Source of the DNA: Streptomyces griseus subsp. griseus
GTDB taxonomy: Bacteria > Actinomycetota > Actinomycetes > Streptomycetales > Streptomycetaceae
Reading direction: 5' to 3'
NCBI RefSeq assembly: GCF_003610995.1
Contig: NZ_CP032543.1
Location: forward strand, 2,170,001 to 2,234,000
Length of the DNA: 64,000 bases
Part shown: positions 16,644-23,805 of the stretch, piece after piece
Position numbering within the stretch: the first letter of the stretch is position 1
Layout: each line of letters opens with the position of its first letter
Notes under the pieces: generated by a model
What the model saw: only the letters and a program-made list of their open reading frames with translations
The model's database searches: none
Told to the model about the DNA's origin: nothing
Program-made: the position numbers and the translations under genes

Positions 16644-19600
16644 TCACCGAACCCGCACGAAGGGAGGATTTCCAGCATCTCCATAGTGTGTCCATGTGTA
16701 GTAGGTCTCGCCGGTCAGTTTGTCCTTGACCACCCTCAACGCCCCGGCACCACTTCCGTACGGATTGGCCACGCGGTACTCCTCATAAGGAGAATTCTTC
16801 CCTTTGGTACCAGGCAGGTCACCCGCCCAATTCTTGAACTGGGTTCCCCACTTCGTCGCCGTAGGCCCGCCCGGTACCGTTCCGGCATCGATGTGCGCCA
16901 AGGTGTCCTTGAGTCCGGCTTCCTCAGCAGCAGGCAGCTTGCCGGAGATCCATGGAACACATGGCCCCCCAGGTGCGCTACGCGTCAGACTGCGGCTCTG
17001 CGGCTTGACGCATTTCGCGAGCTTCCCTACCCGTGTGGCCTCGACGATGTCGTCGATCTTCTCCAGGCTCTTCAGAGATTTAATTTTGCCAACTGGCAGG
17101 AACGCCATCGCAGCGATCGCACATTTGCCGAGGCTGGGGTCTTTGGCACAGTCCTTGGCATCGTTCAAGCCGAGAACTTCCCATACGATCTCCTTCATCG
17201 CCGGATCAATCGTCGGGAAGACCAACTCATGGCCGGCCAGGGCACAGGGAGGAAGACTGTCCCGATTAATCGATATATAACACTTAGGCTTGTTTTCCTG
17301 ATTCCTTAGACGCTTGCGGAGCTCTGCGGCTTCACGCCGCATCTCGGCTTCTTCCGCTTCTCGTTTGACCGCCACATCCTTCCATGCGGCGCTTGCCAGG
17401 GCGTCGGCTTCATCCTTGCTCTTTCCCGCGTCAAGTGCAGACTGCCGTGCTCCCTCAGCTGATTCCTTCGCCTCGCGTGCCGAGTTGCGTGCGTACTGCG
17501 CCGAGAATTCGGCTTGATCTGCAGATTCTTCTGCGGCGGCCGCGTCCTGGCTGGCGCGATCGGCGGCAGCACGTGCATTGCTGGCGGAGGCTTTGGCCTT
17601 AGTGGCGCTGGCCTCGGCTCGGTCTGCGGCCTTGTTTGCCTCGGACGCGTAGCCTCGGGCTTCCGTGGCACTTTGTGCTGCGGCGTTCCTGGCCTTCTCG
17701 GCGTCGGCTGCGGCGCCGACGGCATCGGCGGCGATCTGCGCGGCAAGATGGCTGTTCTTGCGGGCGTTGGCCGCGATGCTCTGCCCTTCGGCGATGAGGC
17801 GTTCGACCTGGGCCATGTGGTTGCTGGCGAGCTGGTCCTTGCGGTGGGCCATGTACTGGCCGGTCTGGACGAATGTACGGACCTCGTTCGCGGAACCCGC
17901 CAGCGCGATCTTGGCCGCAGACTTCGCCTCGGGACCACCATCGTTGTACGCCTTGCTCGTGGTCACCCGCTCGTCGGCCTGGCGGGCCTCGTACTGGCCG
18001 CTGTTGAGGAACCCAAGCAGTGCCTGAGCACTGCCATCCTCAAGAGCCTTCTTTGCGGCTTCCTTGACTCCCGGGCCACCGTCGTTGGAGAGCTTGGAGA
18101 CCGCGATCCTGTAGTCGGCGTTGGCTGTCCGGTGCTGGCCGGTGGTGTAGAAGTCGAGGATCTGCTGGTCGGTACCCTCGAGCGCTTCGGCCGCCGCAGC
18201 GCGCACAGTCTCGTAAGGACTGGATGACGCGAGGTTGGAGACCTGCTGACGTGTCTCATCAGTGGCCGCCTTGGCCCAGCCGGTCTTCAGATACTCGATC
18301 ACATCTGCGTCAGTACCGGACAGCGCCTGAGCAGCAGCGTCCTGGCGCCACGACCCAAAGTGCTTCAGTGCACGCAACGCCAGCGCGCGCCCCTTTGCGG
18401 CGATAACGGCCTTGTCGGCACCGAGCTTGTCCACGTCGACGGCCAGCGCCTTGGTGTCGTTCTCGATCGCCTTGCCCTCGACAACGGACTTCGCGACCTC
18501 GACGGTGAAGGCTTCGGTGGTGGCCCTCTGCGTCAGAGCCGTCTCAACGCCCGCGTTCGTGCGAGTGGCCAGGTCCTCGGCCTCGGTCTCCCGTGCGACG
18601 TTGAAGGTCTTCTGCGCGGTCGCCACTGCCTTGGTGGCGGAGCCGGCGGCAGTCTTGGCAGCGGCAGCATGCTTCTTGGCCTCCGCCGCTTGATCGGACG
18701 CCTCGCCGGCGTGTTCAGCAGCCCTGTCCGCCGCAACAGCGGCGTTCTCCGCATGCGTGGCAGCCGAATTGGCCGCGTCTCGAGCCTCAGCTGCGGCCGT
18801 GGCCGACTTACGGGCCAGATTCTCCGCAGCGGCGGCCGCCCGGTTTGCCTCTTTGGCGTGACGGCGGGTCTCCGCCGCAGCCGCCCGTGCCTCGGCTGCG
18901 GAGCCTCCAGCGGCGGTCGCGTTGGTAGCGGCTTGATCAGCTGCATCGGCCGCCTTGTCGGCGTTCATGATCGCATTACGCGAGGCAACAACTGCATCTG
19001 CGGCAGCCAGGGACGCCTTAGCGGCCTGTTCTGCGGCCTTGGCGGACCTCTTCGCCAGCTCCCCCGCCTTGCGCGCCTCGGCAGCCTGGTCCCGGGCTGC
19101 CTGCGCCTTGCCCTTGTCCTGACTGGCGGCGTAAGCGGCATTCGACGCCCGGCCGGCCGCAGCTGCGGCCGCGGCCGCAGCGCTCGCAGTCTGCGCTGCG
19201 GCCAGTGCCGCCCGGCGCGCCGCCGCATTGGCCGCGTTGGCCGCGCTGATCGCCTGCTGTGCGGCGGCCGCCGCTGCACGGGCTGCGTCTGCGGCTTGTA
19301 GGGCTTTCACGGTCGCGCGAGTGGCATCGTCCTTGGCGGCCTCAGTCTCCCTGGCGGCCTCCTCCGCAGCCGTCCGAGCGAGCTCCGAAGCCGCTTTGGC
19401 TTTCTCCTTCGCTTCCTCAGCCTTGTCCTTCGCCTGCTCGGCCTGCTGGCCGGCCTTCTCTGCCTGCTTGGTCAGCTGCGCAATCGTGGCGTGCTCCTGG
19501 TCACGGTTGCGCGCGACGAACTGCCCGACCTCCAGGAACTCCACAATGTCATCTGCAGTGCCCCGGAGTGCAAGCTTGGCAGCCGCCTTCACATTCGTGC

Positions 19601-20225
19601 CACCGGAACTGTGGAGCTTCGAGACCTCGACGCGATCGTCAGTCTCCTGAGCCTCGTACTGACCGACCTCCAGGAACTGCTTGACATCCTCCGGTGTGCC
19701 CAGCAGCGCAGCCTTTCCTGCATCCTGGACACCGGGACCACCGAAGTTCACGACCCGGCTGGCCTCCACCCGTTGGTCCTGCTCGAACCAGGCCTTCCAG
19801 CCTGCGTCCAAGAACGTCTCTACATCCTGCTGACTACCCTTCAGCGCGGCCATTGCGGCATCCCGCACCGCCGGGCCACCGGCATTCACCACGCGCGAGA
19901 CATCCACGCGGTCATCAATCCGCTGAATGGCAGGGGCATCCGTAAGGAAGGCCCGGATGTCATCGTCCGTACCCAAAAGGGCTTTCTCGGCAGCCTCCCT
20001 GATGCCCGCACCAGCGTCCAGCCAGTAGCTCACGACCAAGCCACGGTCCGTCACCGGCTGAGCTTCGTCGGACGCAATGGCCTGGGGCGACCCGAGAAGC
20101 GTAGCCGCGAGTACGGCCGAGACCAGGCTGGCACAGGTGGCCCGGCTGACCGAAGAACTTAGCGCCCCTCCTCTACGGGATGCGCGCTTCCTCTCTCTTC
20201 GCCGGAAGAGCAAGAAATTCTTCAT
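16644..20225 (-). CDS. Secreted ALF-repeat/coiled-coil polymorphic toxin with C-terminal barnase-like RNase
   Basis: The 1193-residue protein starts with a basic, Sec-type signal peptide (about 1-51, ending LLGSPQAIA). Four ALF-type repeats of about 46 residues follow (70-250; for example GPAVRDAAMAALKGSQQDVE), then an extreme Ala/Glu/Lys coiled coil (250-570), a second set of four repeats (620-800), a second coiled coil (800-960) and a Cys-containing pre-toxin region. The last 50 residues match guanyl-specific RNases (barnase/RNase Sa): candidate catalytic Glu1149 in YEEYRV, Arg1164 in GALRVV and His1180 in YYTWTHYGD. The ATG at 20225 follows AGAGGA. Coupling to a barstar-family gene downstream supports a contact or secreted toxin used between bacteria. 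The repeats are likely structural, reaching from the cell surface. Target and delivery are inferred. Confidence 0.82.
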   Translation of the reverse strand: MKNFLLFRRRERKRASRRGGALSSSVSRATCASLVSAVLAATLLGSPQAIASDEAQPVTDRGLVVSYWLDAGAGIREAAEKALLGTDDDIRAFLTDAPAIQRIDDRVDVSRVVNAGGPAVRDAAMAALKGSQQDVETFLDAGWKAWFEQDQRVEASRVVNFGGPGVQDAGKAALLGTPEDVKQFLEVGQYEAQETDDRVEVSKLHSSGGTNVKAAAKLALRGTADDIVEFLEVGQFVARNRDQEHATIAQLTKQAEKAGQQAEQAKDKAEEAKEKAKAASELARTAAEEAARETEAAKDDATRATVKALQAADAARAAAAAAQQAISAANAANAAARRAALAAAQTASAAAAAAAAAGRASNAAYAASQDKGKAQAARDQAAEARKAGELAKRSAKAAEQAAKASLAAADAVVASRNAIMNADKAADAADQAATNATAAGGSAAEARAAAAETRRHAKEANRAAAAAENLARKSATAAAEARDAANSAATHAENAAVAADRAAEHAGEASDQAAEAKKHAAAAKTAAGSATKAVATAQKTFNVARETEAEDLATRTNAGVETALTQRATTEAFTVEVAKSVVEGKAIENDTKALAVDVDKLGADKAVIAAKGRALALRALKHFGSWRQDAAAQALSGTDADVIEYLKTGWAKAATDETRQQVSNLASSSPYETVRAAAAEALEGTDQQILDFYTTGQHRTANADYRIAVSKLSNDGGPGVKEAAKKALEDGSAQALLGFLNSGQYEARQADERVTTSKAYNDGGPEAKSAAKIALAGSANEVRTFVQTGQYMAHRKDQLASNHMAQVERLIAEGQSIAANARKNSHLAAQIAADAVGAAADAEKARNAAAQSATEARGYASEANKAADRAEASATKAKASASNARAAADRASQDAAAAEESADQAEFSAQYARNSAREAKESAEGARQSALDAGKSKDEADALASAAWKDVAVKREAEEAEMRREAAELRKRLRNQENKPKCYISINRDSLPPCALAGHELVFPTIDPAMKEIVWEVLGLNDAKDCAKDPSLGKCAIAAMAFLPVGKIKSLKSLEKIDDIVEATRVGKLAKCVKPQSRSLTRSAPGGPCVPWISGKLPAAEEAGLKDTLAHIDAGTVPGGPTATKWGTQFKNWAGDLPGTKGKNSPYEEYRVANPYGSGAGALRVVKDKLTGETYYTWTHYGDAGNPPFVRVR

Positions 20226-20350
20226 TTATATCCTCTAGTCATCCATCATCGCCATCAAAGCATGATGGGGCATGAAGTCCCAACGTCACCAAAAGAGTTG
20301 ACGCACCGCGCGCGGAACCACTCCCGCAGGGGCGGGCGCCAGGGGGTGCA

Positions 20351-20383
20351 CACTCATGGACATTACATGAGCTTTACATGAGA
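20351..20383. promoter_or_regulatory. Three tandem 11-bp units in the divergent promoter region
   Basis: CACTCATGGAC, ATTACATGAGC and TTTACATGAGA follow each other without gaps. On the other strand the last two read TCTCATGTAAA and GCTCATGTAAT. Spacing of 11 bp places each unit on the same DNA face, as in Streptomyces PhoP boxes (GTTCA-type direct repeats), although the match to that consensus is only partial. The site lies about 125 bases upstream of the toxin gene and about 60 bases upstream of the secreted-protein gene at 20445. Confidence 0.35.
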
Positions 20384-20444
20384 TCATCAGCGTGATTACC
20401 TTGTGGTCACATTTGCTTCACATGCCATCTCATGCGAGGAATCC

Positions 20445-20963
20445 ATGTCGACAACCCCCGCCCGAAAGACTCTTCTTGCCGGTTTGACGGCTGCCCTTGT
20501 GCTGGGCATCGGCGCCACCGCACTGGCCCTCCCAAGGACGGCACCCGGCGCCGAGCGGGCCGCCGTGTCTGCCGACGAAGTACCCCTCGTGGTCGAGGAC
20601 TTCATCCACCCTGGCGCCGCAAGACTGCTCCAGGAGCGCGGAATCACCCTTAAGCGCGGGGACGGACACATCTGGCTCACCGATGTGACCAGCCTCGATG
20701 AATGCGTCGACGGCTCGAACATCGCGATCGAGGCACGCAAGGGCGTCTACTGCTTCAATGCCAGCTCCAAGTCCGGCTACTTGACCCTCGAGCTACCCGA
20801 CACCTTCAACATTTGGACTCAGGACCACCCCGTCAGGGCCACCCTGACCGCCGAGGGCAGGAAGACCGTCGTCAATGCCCCGGCCGACGACCTTACGTCA
20901 GTCGGCGAAGCCGGTGACACAGGTCAGCGTTCGGCACTCGTCGAGATTCGCATCACTGGTTGA
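20445..20963 (+). CDS. Small secreted protein of unknown function
   Basis: The 172-residue protein starts at ATG 20445 with GAGGAA six bases upstream. It has a clear signal peptide (KTLLAGLTAALVLGIGATAL, cleavage near ALALP). The mature part includes HPGAARLLQERGITLKRGDG, two cysteines (ECVDG and GVYCFNA) that may pair, and KSGYLTLELPDTFNIW. Its composition suggests a small beta-rich exported domain. I recognise it as the type of secreted hypothetical protein common in Streptomyces but know no function. It is divergent from the toxin gene and lies upstream of the FG-GAP pseudoprotease gene on the same strand, with 211 bases between them. Confidence 0.75.
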   Translation: MSTTPARKTLLAGLTAALVLGIGATALALPRTAPGAERAAVSADEVPLVVEDFIHPGAARLLQERGITLKRGDGHIWLTDVTSLDECVDGSNIAIEARKGVYCFNASSKSGYLTLELPDTFNIWTQDHPVRATLTAEGRKTVVNAPADDLTSVGEAGDTGQRSALVEIRITG

Positions 20964-21174
20964 TACCAGACCGGTAGGGCATCCACGTGCTCTCCAGCAC
21001 CCTCAGAGACATCTCCGTGCTGAGCCAACCCCTGAGCGAAAGCAGTTTGCTGATCACTGTGGAACGCACCCGCTCTGCCCCCGGCGCAACGTCTGATTCA
21101 GGACACCAACACGCTGACCACGCCCGCCAAACGAGTCCCACTGCCCCCTCAGCTCAACCTGCCAAGGAACACAT

Positions 21175-23025
21175 GTGAACATCCACTCTACCCGCCGTGT
21201 GCGGGGCACAGCTCTGCTCGCGGTTGTCGCCGCAGCGGGTGCGTTGACCGCTACTTCCCCGGCGCAGGCCGTGGTCGGTGACCCGGTCGCCAACGGCTCG
21301 TACGCGTTCACCGCGAAGCTGGACATCGGTGAGGGCGATGCGAAGCGCGCCTGTACCGGTTCTCTGGTCGATGCCCAGTGGGTTCTGACCGCGAGCAGTT
21401 GCTTCGCGGGGGCAGGGCAGGCCGCGTTCCCTCTTCCGGCGGGTGCTCCGGCGTTGAAGACCACTGCGACGATCGGCCGTACGAACCTGACGGGTACGGG
21501 TGGCAAGGTCGTCCAGGTCACCGAGCTGGTCTCGCGTACGGATCGTGATCTGGTGATGGCGAAGCTGGCACAGCCGGTCACCGACATCGCTTCGGTGTTG
21601 CTCGCGGACTCCGCTCCGGTGGCGGGCGAGAGCCTGCGGGCGGTGGGTTACGGGCGTACGGCGACGTCCTGGGTTCCCGACCGGCTGCACGCGGGCACTT
21701 TCGCGGTGAGCGCGACCGGTTCGACGACTGTCGCGGTCGAGCGTGCGGGCGGGGCGATCTGCAAGGGTGACGCGGGCGGTCCCGCACTGCGTGAGCAGGA
21801 CGGGAGAGTTCTGCTGGCCGCTGTCCACAGCGCCTCCTGGCAGGCCGGCTGCTTCAACTCCGACGAGACCCGCGGCGGAGCCGTGGAGACCCGTACCGAC
21901 GACATCACCGACTGGGTGACCCAGGTCCGCGGCCTGCCGCAGGGCTCCCAGGTCGCCTCCGGCGACTTCAACGGCGACGGCCGCGAGGACATCGCCGCCT
22001 TCTACGACAACGGCACCTCCGTCGAGGGCAAGAACAGGGCCTCGCTGTTCGCCTTCTACAGCAACGGCACCGGCTTCGCCGCACCGAAGAACGTTTGGTC
22101 CACCCCGGGTGGCTTCACCTGGAGCAAGAGCCAGCTGACCTCCGGAGACTTCGACGGTGACGGCAAGGACGACATCGCCGTCTTCTACGACAGCGGCTCC
22201 TCCGACACCGGCCAGGTCTCCTCGATCTACACCTTCACCAGCACCGGATCCGGCTTCAGCGCTCCGAAGCAGACCTGGACCACGCCCGGTGGCTTCACCT
22301 GGAGCAAGAGCAAGGTCACCTCGGGCGACTACAACGGTGACGGCAAGGACGACATCGCCGTCCTCTACGACGGGGGCTCGTCCGAGACCGGCCAGGTGTC
22401 CTCGCTCTACACGTTCAACAGCACCGGAACCGGATTCGCCAACCCGCGCAAGACCTGGACCAGCACCGGCGGCTTCACCTGGTCGGCCGGCCAGGTGACC
22501 TCGGGCGACTACAACAAGGACGGCAAGGACGACGTCGCCGTCCTCTACAACGGCGGCAGGTCGGCCGACGGCAAGTTCATCTCGTCGCTCTACACGTTCA
22601 ACAGCAACGGGACCGCCTTCGACAACCCGCGCAAGTCCTGGACCAGCACCGGCTCCTTCAACTGGAACGCCACCAAGCTGACCTCCGGCGACTACAGCGG
22701 GGACGGCCGGGACGACGTCGCCGTCCTCTACAACCGGGGCACGACGGAGGCGGGCGTGCACCAGTCCGCGCTCTTCACCTTCACGAGCAACGGCACCGAC
22801 TTCGGCGCACCCCGCGAGGTGTGGACCAGCACCGGGTCATTCTCCTGGGCGGCCGGCCAGCCCGTGTCCGGTGACTTCGACAAGGACGGCAAGTCCGATG
22901 TCGGCGTCCTCTACCGCACCGGCACCTCCCCCGACGGCCGGCGGATCGACTCGCTGTTCTCCTTCATCAGCACCGGCACCGGCATCAAGGCGCCGGTGAA
23001 GCACTGGACCGGCAGCGTCGTCTGA
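21175..23025 (+). CDS. Secreted FG-GAP repeat protein with a catalytically dead trypsin-like domain
   Basis: This 616-residue protein has a signal peptide ending near ATSPAQA (residue 32). A chymotrypsin-fold (S1) domain covers about 33-250. The catalytic Asp is kept (Asp125 in DRDLVMAKL), but the His of the usual TAAHC motif is Ser75 (LTASSCF) and the Ser of GDSGGP is Ala200 (CKGDAGGPAL). It therefore should not cleave peptides. Residues 255-616 hold six FG-GAP/VCBS repeats of about 60 residues, each with a calcium-type DxDxDG loop such as DFNGDGREDIA and DYNGDGKDDIAVLYD, probably forming a beta-propeller. The GTG at 21175 follows AAGGAA. It is likely a surface binding protein; ligand unknown. 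It is convergent with the genes at 23806 onward. Confidence 0.85.
   Translation: MNIHSTRRVRGTALLAVVAAAGALTATSPAQAVVGDPVANGSYAFTAKLDIGEGDAKRACTGSLVDAQWVLTASSCFAGAGQAAFPLPAGAPALKTTATIGRTNLTGTGGKVVQVTELVSRTDRDLVMAKLAQPVTDIASVLLADSAPVAGESLRAVGYGRTATSWVPDRLHAGTFAVSATGSTTVAVERAGGAICKGDAGGPALREQDGRVLLAAVHSASWQAGCFNSDETRGGAVETRTDDITDWVTQVRGLPQGSQVASGDFNGDGREDIAAFYDNGTSVEGKNRASLFAFYSNGTGFAAPKNVWSTPGGFTWSKSQLTSGDFDGDGKDDIAVFYDSGSSDTGQVSSIYTFTSTGSGFSAPKQTWTTPGGFTWSKSKVTSGDYNGDGKDDIAVLYDGGSSETGQVSSLYTFNSTGTGFANPRKTWTSTGGFTWSAGQVTSGDYNKDGKDDVAVLYNGGRSADGKFISSLYTFNSNGTAFDNPRKSWTSTGSFNWNATKLTSGDYSGDGRDDVAVLYNRGTTEAGVHQSALFTFTSNGTDFGAPREVWTSTGSFSWAAGQPVSGDFDKDGKSDVGVLYRTGTSPDGRRIDSLFSFISTGTGIKAPVKHWTGSVV
21937..23010 (+). 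repeat. Six tandem DNA repeats encoding the FG-GAP units
   Basis: Units of about 180 bases recur with high nucleotide similarity, especially GACGGCAAGGACGAC and ACCTGGAGCAAGAGC. The second and third units are nearly identical over long stretches, suggesting recent internal duplication and possible copy-number change. Confidence 0.7.
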
Positions 23026-23104
23026 CCGACCGGTCCCGCACGCGGGGCGGTGGGCCGGACACCCTTATGCTTTCGAGGCGCATCAGCTCTCCGAAAGGCA
23101 TGCC

Positions 23105-23701
23105 GTGAACAACAGGGTCCAGCCCACCGCCCAGGTCGACGAGACCGCCGAGATCGGGGCAGGCAGCAGCGTCTGGGAGCTGGCGCAGATCCGTGAGGGG
23201 GCGAAGCTCGGCGAGGGCTGCGTCGTCGGCCGCGGTGCGTACGTCGGTACCGGCGTGCGCATCGGCGACAACGTCAAGCTGCAGAACTACGCCCTCGTCT
23301 ACGAGCCCGCCGAGCTGGGCGACGGAGTCTTCGTCGGCCCGGCGGTGGTCCTCACCAACGACCACAACCCGCGTTCGGTGGCCCCTGACGGCACGCAGAA
23401 GCGCGGCGGTGACTGGGAGGCCGTGGGCGTCAAGGTCGCCGAGGGCGCCTCGCTCGGTGCGCGGTCGGTCTGTGTCGCACCGGTGCGGATCGGCCGGTGG
23501 GCGATGGTCGCGGCGGGGGCCGTGGTGACCAAGGACGTCCCGGACTTCGCCCTGGTCGTCGGCGTACCGGCCCGGCAGATCGGCTGGGTGGGCCGCAGCG
23601 GCGTACGCCTAGTGGCGCGTGAGGGTGAGCCGGGTGTGTGGGAGTGCCCGCAGAGCGGTGAGGTGTACGAGGAGAAGGACGGGGCGCTGTCCGAGCGCTG
23701 A
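23105..23701 (+). CDS. WbpD-like hexapeptide N-acetyltransferase (UDP-amino-sugar uronate)
   Basis: The 198-residue protein is a left-handed beta-helix acetyltransferase. Hexapeptide turns are visible in VWELAQIREGAKLGEGC, GAYVGTGVRIGDNVKLQ and LGDGVFVGPAVVLTNDHNPR, the last being the active-site segment of WbpD/WlbB enzymes. These use acetyl-CoA to acetylate the 3-amino group of UDP-2-acetamido-3-amino-2,3-dideoxy-glucuronate. The C-terminus (PDFALVVGVPARQIGWVG) is typical, followed by a short Cys-containing tail. GTG at 23105 with GAAAGG upstream is the start. It is on the plus strand, convergent with the glycosyltransferases. The matching dehydrogenases and aminotransferase are at 28354, 31259 and 32281, so the pathway is complete but split into two transcription units. 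Confidence 0.82.
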   Translation: MNNRVQPTAQVDETAEIGAGSSVWELAQIREGAKLGEGCVVGRGAYVGTGVRIGDNVKLQNYALVYEPAELGDGVFVGPAVVLTNDHNPRSVAPDGTQKRGGDWEAVGVKVAEGASLGARSVCVAPVRIGRWAMVAAGAVVTKDVPDFALVVGVPARQIGWVGRSGVRLVAREGEPGVWECPQSGEVYEEKDGALSER

Positions 23702-23751
23702 CGCCGGTTTCTCTCCCATCCGGCTCCGCTCCCGGCCTGGCAGGAAACGAT

Positions 23752-23790
23752 GAGGGCCGGGGCCCGTTGATGAAACGGGTCCCGGCCCTC
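23752..23790. terminator. Bidirectional terminator between convergent genes
   Basis: GAGGGCCGGGGCCCGTT pairs with AACGGGTCCCGGCCCTC, a 17-bp stem with one mismatch, between the acetyltransferase (plus) and the GT4 gene (minus). Confidence 0.8.
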
Positions 23791-23805
23791 GGTGCGTCGG
23801 GGGCC

